A DNA stretch of 64,000 nucleotides from Exobasidium rhododendri (lineage: Eukaryota; Basidiomycota; Exobasidiomycetes; Exobasidiales; Exobasidiaceae): positions 806,001 to 870,000 of the forward strand of contig CP110630.1 in the NCBI GenBank assembly GCA_026210745.1. The letters are read 5' to 3'. A model generated the notes under the pieces. The model searched no databases, was not told the origin of the DNA, and worked only from the letters and a program-made list of their open reading frames with translations. This document shows, one piece after another, positions 9,393-20,700 of this stretch. Position 1 is the stretch's first letter; every line of letters begins with the position of its first letter. Position numbers and translations under genes: made by a program.

Positions 9393-12300
9393 ATGCATCT
9401 GTACAATTTGACCTTGTCGGCGCCATCCAATGTGACGGCGGCTGTTGTAGGTCAATTCAGCGGATCTAGGCAACAGGAGATTGTCGTTTGTCGAGCTGGG
9501 ACACGACTTGAACTCATTCGACCAGATACAAAGAGCGGCAAGACGCATGTGATCGTAGAGCAGAGTTCATTCGGGAATGTGAGGAGCCTGGCAAGCTTCA
9601 GACTGACTGGAGGGACCAAAGGTGAGTTTGTCCTCATCATCTGAACTGGGGAAGTAGACCAGTGACTTAAGCTTTCAATCTTCGCTTGACAGACTACCTG
9701 ATCATCGGTTCTGACGCTGGTCGCATTACCATTGCCGAATATGACGGAAAGGCAAATGCATTCATAGTCACACACCAGGAGACATACGGGAGATCTGGAG
9801 CGAGAAGAATAGTCCCGGGCCAGTATCTAGCGACAGATCCAAAGGGGAGAGCGGTCATGATTGGAGCAGTGGAGAAATCAAAGCTGGTGTATGTCTTGAA
9901 TAGGGATGCGGCTGCCAATCTGACCATCTCTAGTCCACTGGAGGCACACAGACCAAATGCAATCATACATGCGATTGTTGGTGTGGATGTAGGATTCGAG
10001 AATCCGCTGTTTGCAACGTTAGAAGTGGACTACGAGGAAGCGGATCGGGATCCATCCGGTGAAGCTTTTGAGAAGACGGAAAAGTTGCTTACCTACTACG
10101 AGCTTGATTTAGGTCTGAATCATGTAGTAAGGAGGTGGTCGTCTGCAGTCGACCCTCGTTCGAGTCATTTGGTGCAGGTACCGGGAGGATACAGCCAGAA
10201 CAGCGAGCGATGGGATGGGCCAAGTGGAGTGTTGGTCTGCTCGGAGGACTACATTACATACAAACACAACGTTGGAGACGATCATAGGGTGCCCATTCCT
10301 CGGAGGTACAATCCGATTGAAACTGAAGCGGAACAAAAGCGAGGAACAATGATAGTGGCGAGTGTATGTCATCGCATGAAGACGGCGTTTTTCATCCTGC
10401 TGCAAACGGAATTGGGAGATCTCTTTAAAGTGACGATTGAGCACAATGGGGAAGAGATGATCGACATGAAGATCAAGTACTTTGACACAGTTCCTGTGGC
10501 GACGAATCTCTGCATCTTGCGAGCTGGGTTCCTGTACGTTGCCTCCGAAGCAGGCCCTTCCCTTCTCTACTCGTTCAAGAAGCTGGGAGATGAAGACGAC
10601 CTGCCGGAATATTCCAGTCGGGATTTACCAGCTTTGGGAATGTCGGAACGAGCACCAGCACCACCGTCCTTCACACCCAGACCGCTGGAGAATCTTATTC
10701 TGACGGACGAAGGTGTCGCCTTGGATCCTCTACTAGATGCCAAATTACTCAATCCACTGAATGCCGACACGCCACAGATCTACACAGCTTGTGGTAAAGG
10801 CCCGCGCAGTAGTCTGAAGACGCTTCAGCATGGCCTCGAAGTACAAGAAGCAGTGAGCAGTGAGCTACCTGGAATCCCAAGATCGGTCTGGTCTACCAAG
10901 ATTCGTCAGGCTGATGACTATGATTCGTACATCATCCTGTCCTTTGTCAATGGCACGCTGGTCTTGTCCATCGGCGAAACAATCGAAGAAGTCAGCGATA
11001 GTGGATTCTTGACCTCTGCGCCTACCTTGGCAGTCCAGCAATTAGGAACGGATGCAATGCTGCAAGTTCACCCTCATGGTATTCGTCATATCATGGCAGA
11101 CAAGCAAGTGACCGAGTGGACTACACCAGAGACGGCGACAGGGGAGCCGAGTGTGATTGTACACGCAGCAACGAACGAGAGGCAGGTGATTGTTGCGCTA
11201 GAGCCGAGCAACGAGCTCGTGTATTTTGAATTGGACATGGACGGTCAGCTGAACGAATACCAAGACAGGAAACCCATGGGGGCCGCAATACTTACCTTGA
11301 GTATGGGAGAAGTACCGAGTGGCCGTCAAAGGACTCCCTACCTTGCCGTTGGATGCCAAGACCAGACAGTGCGAATCATCTCACTTGATCCAGAGAGTAC
11401 GTTGGCGTCGATCTCGATTCAAGCATTGACTGCGCCACCCACTAGTATTTGCATTGCTGAGATGCAGGACTACACGATCGACCGGAATCATCCTACCATG
11501 TTTGTGAACATCGGACTGAGTAATGGCGTTCTCCTTCGAACGACGCTGGATCCAGTCTCGGGACAATTGACCGACACTCGAACGAGGTTTTTGGGAGTGC
11601 GACCGGTGCGATTGATCCGAGTGAAGATGCAAGACGAGCAGACGGCTGTCTTGGCTCTCAGTACCCGGAGCTGGCTTTCCTACACGTATCAGCAGAGGAC
11701 ACATTTTTCGCCTTTGCTGTATGAAACGCTGGACGATGCGTGGAGCTTCAGTGCGGAGATGTGTCCAGAAGGCTTGATTGGAATCACGGGAGGCAACCTG
11801 CGCATCTTCACTATTCCTACACTGGGTCAGAAGCTGAAGATGGACAGCATCCCTCTGAGCTACACGCCTCGAAGGATGGCTACCCATCCTGCCTACCCGA
11901 GTTTGATCTACACAGTCGAAGCTGACCATCGAGCCTTGTCAGGTTGGGAGAAGGAACAGAGGTTGACAGAGTTGAATGTGGAGCTGAAACCGGCACAGAA
12001 GGGGGTGCTCGAACTACCAAGCACCGAGTTTGGACTGGTCAAAGCAAGCGCAGGTCATTGGTGCAGTTGCATTCGAATCGTGGATGTAGGGCAGAGTAAG
12101 ACCGTCTTTACGCTTGAGCTGCAAAACAACGAGGCGGCATTCAGCGTGGCTGTTGTCCACTTTGCGCACAACCCGCTGACGTTGAACGGGGCCGGTGGAG
12201 GAGACGATGCGCTGTTCTTGGTGGTGGGAAGCAGCGCGGAAGCAAAGGTGAATCCGAAAGCATCGACGAAAAACTACCTCAGCGTCTATGCCCTGCAGGG

Positions 12301-13162
12301 TCAGGGCACGTCCTTCTCTCTACTCCACCGCACAGAAGTGGAGGACGTGCCTTTGGTCGTGAAACCGTTCATGGGCAAGCTGTTGGTCGGCGTGGGAAGG
12401 TGTTTGCGGCTGTATGATCTGGGAAAGAAGAAGCTGCTACGCAAGTGCGAGAACAAGACGTTTCCCACGAACATAGTCGCCTTGCAAACGCAGGGCACTC
12501 GTGTCGTAGTAGGAGATGCACAAGAGTCCGCCTTTTACGTCACGTACAAGCCGACGGAGAATAAGCTGCTGATCTTTGGCGACGACACACTCCCTCGATG
12601 GATCACCTCACTGGTCATGCTCGATTATGACACGATCGCAGCGGGAGACAAGTTCGGCAATATCTTTGTGAACCGTATGGACAGCACCGTCAGTACTGCC
12701 GTGGACGAAGATACCTCCGGCCTGACTGTGCTGCATGAGAAGCCGTTCCTGCAAGGAGCGCCACACAAGACTTCTTTGGAGGCCCACTTTTACCTGGGCG
12801 ACATTGTGACGAGCATCCACCGAGGTAGTCTGGTCGCTGGTGGACGAGAGATCATCATCTACACTGGTTTGAGTGGCACGATAGGCTGTCTTATCCCCTT
12901 CACAAGCAAGGAGGACGTGGAGATGATGTCGACGTTGGAGATGCATCTGCGTCAGGAGTCTTCCCTCAATCTACTGGGGCGAGATCACGTCAACTATCGA
13001 GGCTACTACACGCCCGTCAAGAGCATCATCGATGGAGATCTCTGTGAAGCTTTCGCCATGCTGCCCACACAGAGGCAACTTCTCATTGCCGAGGAGCTAG
13101 ATCGTACTCCAGCGGAGATCAACAAGAAGCTGGAGTCGATTCGAAATACCTCTGCATTCTAG
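9393..13162 (+). CDS. RSE1: SF3b complex subunit 3, pre-mRNA splicing factor RSE1/SF3B3
   Basis: Two exons (9393-9621 and 9693-13162) join in phase 1 across a 71-nt intron to give 1232 residues, the normal length for the family. The start MHLYNLTLSAPSNVTAAVVG matches the conserved SF3B3 N-terminus. FSGSRQQEIVVCRAGTRLEL, FRLTGGTKDYLIIGSDAGRI, RRIVPGQYLATDPKGRAVMI and NRDAAANLTISSPLEAH are near-invariant family blocks, and GGYSQNSERWDGPSGVLVCS follows. The protein is a triple beta-propeller of the CPSF-A/DDB1 superfamily. In the U2 snRNP it holds SF3B1 and helps branch-site recognition. It ends with the conserved helical tail PTQRQLLIAEELDRTPAEIN. Confidence 0.97.
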
Positions 13163-13947
13163 ATACCATCCTGTAACATGTACTTTTACCATATGACGAA
13201 GAAGAAAGACAGTAACGTATGAATATGAACACAGAGAGATGGGTGCTAGTAGTCTTGCATATATTTGAGTGTTACGGCTTGGTCAAATGCACAACGGTAA
13301 CAGGGTGATCGAGTGCGAGGGGCTTGCCCGTTCTCGCGCTAGCATACCAAGCGAAGCCGCCCCGATTTGCCTGGGACGCTTCAGTAGCCAGCCCTCGCGT
13401 CTACTTTCTTCCACACGTCAGACAAAGCGCATAGCTCACAGCACTGACGTCGAGAACTCTGGCTACCGTAACTCTCTTTCCACCAATAGTTTTTAATATG
13501 TATAGATACCGTAAATTTCTCTCACTATAGGAACAATGAAAGACAGTAGAATTTCATCAGGACTACGAGTTGAAAAATGAGATCGACAGAGCCTGGTTCT
13601 TCGCCGGCGATCCGGCGTAGAATGTAAGGGTGTATGTCAAAAAACTAACTCGCAGATCAGACAGGGAGGTTGCTAGCACCTCCTTGCATTGTGACAGCTT
13701 TTCTCACCGTATTCAGGCACGATTTGCTCTTAAGCGAAACGACACTCTTGCCAGATGTCTTGCCTTGCTGGCAGAACTCTGGCATCTTACAAAGCCTTTG
13801 TAGAATTCGTCTTCTTCGTCTACGCTACTCCTTCTTCTTACTCTATCTCACTTTCTTCTCATCGCATCTCCTTTCACTTCTTCGTCGTGGAAGACTTCTT
13901 CGATTACAGTCTAGTTCGACTACTTCTCATCAAGCGTTCGAGCAGAA
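13163..13947. other. intergenic region between RSE1 and the HNH-like gene
   Basis: This 785-base stretch holds the RSE1 3' UTR and the upstream region of the HNH-like gene. A perfect 6-bp inverted repeat with a 4-base loop lies at 13602-13617 (CGCCGG-CGAT-CCGGCG). From about 13790 to 13935 the sequence is very C/T-rich, consistent with a pyrimidine-rich 5' leader. I found no tRNA, no transposon ORF and no obvious terminal repeat. Confidence 0.5.
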
Positions 13948-16778
13948 ATGAGCGATGAGCGAAAAGTGTAAGTCAAGCAGGTAATATCGCAAGAAAAATA
14001 GCACTGACTATCTCTTCTTCCGCTAGAGATCAACACCACAAAAAGAAATTCAAGTCTTCCTTCAAGGATACTATCATCCTGAGTGACTGCTCGACATCTT
14101 CGGAAGAGTTCATCATCAATGGCAAGTTTCAAGGTAGTCAACGAATCGTGTCTAGCAGTGCATTATTGTCTTCAGCTTCGAATCGCTTAAACATTGCTTC
14201 TTCGAGTCTGACTTCTGCTATAGGACAGAAGTCGAACATCAAAGGCAAAAAGAGCATCACTGTCAACAAAGTCAAGGAAGAAAGTACAAGCACACAGAGT
14301 GTTGTCGAAGCAAGCTCTAGACCTAGTCTGACAAGCACTAGCTCTTCGTCTACCATCAAGTTCAAAGCCATATCCGTGAAAGACGAAGAAAGCAGTGTCA
14401 CCGAAGAAGAGAGTGACAGTGATGACTACGATCCAAAGAAGGAAATTGAAGACAATGACGATGACGATGACTGTATCGAAGAGAATAGCGATGGAGAAGA
14501 GTTCATCAAGGTCAAGAAGGTCAATCAGACAACACGACAGCACGAGATAGTGAAAAGAGGCAAACAAACAAAGCGTGCAGGATCATCAAGCAAGACTATC
14601 TTCAACTCACGCTTTTTCAAGTCTGATCAATATATACTCTGCATTCGCAATGCTGAAGAGATTGGAGATGATGGCAAAGCAAGACTTTTAGGAATCGTGC
14701 ACATGCAAGCTGAGCGAAACATTCTCTTCTGGCATTTTCGAGTCAATCACTACGTAGGCAAAGAGTATCTGAGTCTAGCTCAAAGCTGGAATACGACTGA
14801 GACCAAAGTGTACAAGGTGAAGCAAATCCATCGACAGATTTACCTCTTTAAGATGTGTATCAAGAAAGGTGTCTCGAAGGATTACCTTGTCTCGATCCTG
14901 GAACCTTTTCTCAACCACAGTAATCTTCGAAATATGTGGTCTCAGACCTCAATCGTGAACACCGTTGGTGAGTGCAGGATTTCTGAGTCTATCTTTATAG
15001 TGACTGATTATGTCTTGCGCTGCAGATATATGCGACAACGACATGACAACCATGGCTAAGCTCATCATCAAGAACTGCTCAAGAATGGAAACTTCGCTTG
15101 CTGAGAAGAATTGCAGAGAGACTGGATCGATTGGAATCGAGACATTCATCCAGAAGCTGAAGCACTTCAAACCAGTCAACAGCAAAGATCTACCTTTCCA
15201 CAATAGAAATCAACCAGGTCTACCAACGACTCTGTACTACTTTGCTCCAAAGGATGAGTATGGCAATGTTGTCACCAAGTACAATCGTACGTCTTTGACT
15301 CAGTATACTTTCAAGGAAGAAGCAGATCGAGACTGTCTTGGCAAATTCGACGCTTTCGTGAGTCACAGCGTGGTGTTGAGTGCTTCGTAATACAGGCTTA
15401 TCAGATAGATCCTACTACTACAGCACGCTCATTTCAAGGTGTACGAGACTCATCAAGAGCGTGTGCACGTCATCATGGTGAAGTTCAGTGAATGGCAGAT
15501 TCAGAACATCTTTCGAGTCTTTATGGTACAGCTTCAAGGACCAACAAGTACAGGAACTCTGATTGTGGTCAACAAGGATCAGAACGCTGAAGCACTCGCA
15601 AAGCTCTTCATGCTTCCAAAGGAAACCAGATTGTACACGCTAGACATCAAGGATTTTGTGGATGTAGCAACTTATCAGAATCTCTTAGGACGACAACACT
15701 TTGTTCGAGAACGACTTGCAGTCGTAGAGTTTGCACAGCAGTCGACTCTACCTAGAATAGCTACATTTTGGTCATTCTGGTCTATTCGAGCTGTTGCATC
15801 GATGTATCGACAGAGAAAGGAAGATGGAGCAACAGTGGATCAAGCGACAAAGAAGCAGCAGAACAAGGCTTTGAAAGACTTTGTCATGCATCTCTTCCGA
15901 ATGCAAGACTTCAAGTGCAATCTTTGCGATCTACCACTTACTACCTTCATCAATCGCTGCTTCAGCAATGGAAGCATCGATCGAAGACTACCTGGTCAAA
16001 AAGGTGGTCGTTACGACGACTTCACCAATATCCAAGTGGTTTGCAAGTGTTGCAATCTTTCCAAGTTTCACTATTCGAGTGGAAGTGCTGCTGTACAAGC
16101 TGGTATCATAGCGAAGAGCAAGTACAAGGTTACTTCCAATCTACTCTTTGATGGTGATCGTAAGGTGATCGCTAAAGTTCCAATCGAAGGAAGCGAAATG
16201 AAGCTCTTAGTCGAACCTTGGTGTAGAAAGCTCTTGAGAAACAAGCAAGGACAGAACAAGGTCAAGTGTACGCTGGACAAACAGTTTCTCATCGACTTGG
16301 TAGCTGATCGATGGATCGGAAAAGGTCTAGTGGAGGATGTGTCTGGTGCAAGACTCTACCTCTACTCGATGCAGTTGGATAGAATCGATTCGTCTAAAGG
16401 CTATCACAAGGACAATGTCAGACTGCTCAACGCTGGAGCAAATTTAATCAAGAGTGACTCAGAAGACGACAAAGAGTACATTCGCTGGTTGGATCACTTG
16501 TTTCGCAACGAGAAAGTGATCGATCTTCATGACCAAGCTTTAGCTCAAGGTCACAAACTTCCTTATGCAAAGTGAGTCTAACCGTAAAGAGTAAGCGAAA
16601 GCGAACCTCACTGATTCCTTCCTATCTCGTGTCTAGCACCATCGAAGGTATCTTAGCTCAGACTTGCGAAGCAAAGGCTACACTCGAAAGCTTGACTGAG
16701 CATACAGCGACATACCAAGAAGAATTTGATGAATTCAACACACAGCTTCCACTGTTGCAGCGAACCATCTACGAATAG
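13948..16778 (+). CDS. tandem HNH-nuclease-like protein, function unknown
   Basis: Five exons (13948-13967, 14027-14967, 15026-15357, 15439-16571, 16637-16778) join in consistent phases to give 855 residues. Residues 1-150 are Ser/Thr-rich and acidic, likely disordered. A central region (about 155-580) has predicted mixed secondary structure and no family I recognise. The C-terminal part has two HNH-like cores. The first has a zinc pair CNLC (591-594), SIDRRLPGQKGGRYDDF with Asp612-Arg613, then CKCCNLSKF with the second cysteine pair at 633/636 and Asn637. The second, at about 740-775, reads MQLDRIDSSKGYHKDNVRLL followed by ANLIKSD, and lacks the cysteine pairs. Such LDRID..GY..DNV blocks are typical of HNH endonucleases of phages, mobile elements and large DNA viruses. 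Intact frames and spliceable introns argue for a functional gene. Nuclease activity and origin are inferences. Confidence 0.75.
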
Positions 16779-16982
16779 GTAGGTTTACCTGGACTGGTTC
16801 AGACTTCCACGTCTACGTCTCGAGAAAAAGAAAAGGAAAATAGAACGAATAGCTCAGAAAAAAAAGTTGTAAATAGCACAAGCGAATGAAATAGAATCTC
16901 TTCCACCACTCTATAAACTCCGAAATAGGATCAGAAAGAATAGTATATTGAGACGAAAGAATTGATACACGAAAAAAAAAAA

Positions 16983-18938
16983 TTAGTGAGCAGATCCTGC
17001 CGAGGAGGCATCGCGGGTGTCCTCATTTACACCTAATTTCTCATCGGCTGTAATCTTCTTCTCTACGTTGTTGAAGCCGTCTTCCTGGAGATGATCGAGT
17101 GCGAGTAGTCTTCCCTTTGTGTCGTATCTTCTTGGTGTGCGTTGCTCGATACGCACGACGTCGTACGGATTCCAGACTGACGCCTGCTCGAAAATCGCGC
17201 TCATTTCTAAAAAAAAAAAAGAAAAGAAGAAAAAAGAGAAAAAGAAATCAGCAATGCGATGACGATGGCCATCAGAACGATCACCATGACACTCACCTTC
17301 CAGACTCCTTCCACTAGTCTCAGGAAACACATAATACGTCATGACGAAAAGTGCTGCGTTGATGACGGCGAAAATGATGTAGGTCTGGTATCCGATGGTA
17401 GCAAACGCAATCGGAGTGATGAGAACGACCATGAAGTTGAAGATCCAGTTGGAAGCTGTGCTGACACCGTTGGCTGCTGCTCGAATTGACAAAGGAGTGA
17501 TTTCGGCTGGGTAGAGCCAGGTCATGCCAAGCCATCCGATAGCAAAGAAGGAGTTGAAGACGAAGAGGAAGACAGCAGCGACATAAGCAGGTGCGTGACT
17601 CGTAGTCACTCCGTCTACCGGCTTAAGGGCGGCCGGTGACGTCGTGGCGGCCAAGACGACCATTGATAAGCTCATGCCGGCTGCGCCGAAGAGCATCAGC
17701 TTCCTTCGCCCAAAGCTCTCTATGGTGTACACTGCAATGAACGAAGCTAAAAAGTACTCCGTTCCATTGCAAGCTGCCACGATTCTAGCGATGAGAGGCG
17801 ACATGCCGATATTGTTTTGGAAAATAGTGCCAGCGTACTGCGTGAGTAAGGAGAGGAGAGACGGTCAGCTCCATGGGGCATGCTTCATTGACCCCTTCCT
17901 TTATATCCTCTATGCTTACATAAGTGATTAAATTTATTCCTGTCACCTGTTGTCCTGCTTGAATGATGAAAGCCAGCATTGCCCTATGGAAGTTCTTCTC
18001 CTTTCCTTGCTTGAAAAGGTCTCCCAGCCCAGTCTTGCCAGCTGCAGCAAGAGAGTCTCTGATTTCATCCATCTTGAGGTCGATCTCCGGATCATCTAGT
18101 GGCAATTCATCCAAAGCAGCCATGACTTGACGTGCCTCATCATCTCTTCCCTTCATAAGAAGCCATCGAGGTGATTCTGGCATCCAGATGGTGATCAAGG
18201 TAGGAATGCACAGGAGGATTTGCCATGCAATAGGTACTCTCCACGCGGCGGATCGATGAGGATAGTCGAGAGGATCGTATTCTCCCTTTGTGAAACGTGA
18301 ACCAGGGTCGAGCCAGTAGAATGCAAAGTCGATCCAGTACGCCATGCAGATACCACCAGTAATGAGCAGTCCTTCCACCATGACGAGCATGCCTCTCTTG
18401 TGGGGAGGAGAGCATTCGGATTGCCACATAGGAATAGTGGCAGTGTGCATACCATTACCGACACCGGTGATGATTCGAGCGACGATGAGTTGGGCCAGGG
18501 AGAAGGAGGAACATTGAATAGCAGCACCGATGACCATGATGATGGTGCCGATCCAGATGATGGGTCGTCGTCCAAGCTTGTCTCCAAGCCAAAGACAAGA
18601 AAGGGCGCCGAACAAGCAGCCGACTATAGGAAGAGGGGGGGGGGGAAATCATGTTAGAATCCGCTGCATCGACGGCTGACGGTAGACTCACTCTCGTAGA
18701 GACCAATGGCGACTCCCTGGAGCGTAGCCTGATGAGATACTCCACTGCTACCAGCAGTAGTCGTCGTATCGATCTCGGGGAAGGTCTCGACAAAGGACGG
18801 CAAGGTCAAGAGACTTCCCATGACACCCTGATCGTAACCAAAGAGCAAAAATCCCGCGCCGGCAGCAAAGCCGACCATTCGAGAGAGAGCTGTGCCACTC
18901 AGACCAAAGTACTTTGGTCCCGTGTAGTCTTTGCCCAT
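16983..18938 (-). CDS. MFS sugar transporter
   Basis: Four exons (18938-18692, 18623-17920, 17837-17297, 17206-16983) join in frame to give 571 residues. The protein has about twelve hydrophobic segments and the sugar-porter signatures: AGFLLFGYDQGVMGSLLTLP in TM1, GDKLGRRP between TM2 and TM3, GVGNGMHTATIPMWQSECS in TM4, PESPRWLLMKGRDDEA in the central loop, FGRRKLMLFG after TM8 and PETSGRSLE after TM12. It belongs to the fungal hexose/lactose permease-like group. The exact sugar cannot be read from sequence. The first intron has an 11-base C run just before the acceptor, and the third has a long pyrimidine tract (A-rich on the plus strand at 17208-17250). The start MGKDYTGPKYFGLSG is typical of the group. 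An upstream in-frame frame extends to 19127 but is unlikely. Confidence 0.93.
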
Positions 18939-20700
18939 GATGTAGGTGACTTCAGGAAGGTGGGGGAAAGGAGAGGTGGTGTGTGGTGTTTGGAAAGGGT
19001 GTGCTACTACGTTCTGGCGGTCGAAGGAAGAAAGGAGAGCGGTAAGGGTACGAGGAAGAGGGGTTTGGTGGTGGAGGAGTCGTGTCAGAAGAGAAACGGG
19101 GGATCCCTCTTTGTATTTAAGCTTCACTTGCTGCTGCTGCTTCTCTTTCCTTTCCTCTCTTCGGTGTCGCCCTCTCGTCGGTGACCCTCTGTCTTATTCC
19201 GCCTGACCTTGGCGAAAACACATGAAAAGAAAAGAGGTAGTAACACTCTAGATCTGCCCAATTTAGGCTAATGTAACGCCAGTACTCTCACTAGTGCGTA
19301 ATTGCGCGAGAGAGGGGTGCAGCAGCGGTACTATACCATAGCGACTAATACAGGAACGGCGATTTGATTTTCCGCTAGATAGCAGTAAAGCAGTGTGATA
19401 CCGAAATAAATCTATCTTTACTTTGTTTAGTATGTGTATTAGGCACAAACATTCTCTCCAGTACGGCGGTAATGCAGACTAAGAGATTATTTCATACTCC
19501 TCTTGTGCATTGCATATTATTGACAACATACAGGGACAGAGCACTATTCCAATGCGGGTGAACACCCTGAACAAGAAAAAGTTCCCCATGGGACAACAAT
19601 GTAATGGCTTCATTTGACTAACATGCGAATCTTAAATTGTCTATGCGCTCTTAGGTTTGCGTCGCATGAGACACACAAGGAGGGGTAAGTGTGGAGTGGC
19701 TTTCCCCAGATCATCCCTTCGACACACTGGCCCGATGCTATCCTGACTTCAGACAATGTGAGAAGCACCTCGTGGGCAGCCTGTGCAGCATGTATTGCCC
19801 CACGTCCACCTCCTCGTGTGTGCGGACAAGAGAGGGATTAGGCAATCGATTGGCACCCTTCCTGCGAGAGAAGCCGAGGAAAGAAAAAAAGGTGGGAATA
19901 CAACAATGCACTCGAAGGTGCTCTTCGCCGATCTAATGAAAGCTTGTGACGCGTATACTAGAGACGCCTATTTCCCTCCCCCCCTCCTTTCACCCCCACT
20001 GGCTATAGTCATTGCTATTCGTATTATTAATTACGGGCAAGACAACGCTAGGCGAGGGCTACATGCGTGTGGGGAAGGGGAATACTACGACGAGGGAGAT
20101 GAGGAGTGTAAGAGGTGAATCATACTGCGCGGTACTACCTTGCGGTCTCTATTCGACTCCGATTGTCCCCCTGTTCCTCGTATACGATTTACCAATCACG
20201 GCAATCAGAATCCATGCGGCTTCTGATCTGATACAATGCACGTCCCCCAAATAGATGATAGCTCACGCTTTGAGAGACTGCGAATGTGGGGAAAGTATAG
20301 ATGGTAGTCGGTATCTCCACCCTGTGTCCTACCCCAGATTCCCCAAGGAGCTTATCTGGGGTATCGAATTCCAAACAGCCGGACCAGCCCCCGTGCCAAT
20401 CTAGCCCATCTCTGAATCTTTGACAAGTCGAGTGGTAAGGTCAGGTCAGCCGATGATGGAAGATTATTCGGATAGGCTCGATTCTAGATTAGCTCGAGGA
20501 GAAACGAAAAGTTACGGTACTGGGACCCCTTGATGTAATTTTGCACTTAAGCCTACCACAGACGCCTGACATCCTGAATGCTCCCTCGCTATATCCTAAA
20601 TCTCCTCATGCATTGCATTTTCCACATCAGTGTCTACCACATCAGTATCTACATGCAGACGGGAGAGGAAGATAAAGATCAGGAGAGATGCCCCCCCTTC
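18939..20700. other. gene-free interval of 1.76 kb
   Basis: This is the longest stretch without a supported gene. The part next to 18938 should be the sugar transporter promoter, and the part next to 20701 the 3' flank of the aminopeptidase. Open frames between 19263 and 20580 are short, overlap in several frames and resemble nothing. I see no tRNA box pattern, transposon ORF or obvious repeat. It could hold regulatory sites or an unrecognised non-coding RNA. Confidence 0.5.

Noticed and set aside
13163..16982. Terminal inverted repeats or target-site duplications around the HNH-like gene
   Set aside because: By eye I found only a short hairpin at 13602-13617 and no matching repeats at both ends, so mobility is not supported by flanks.
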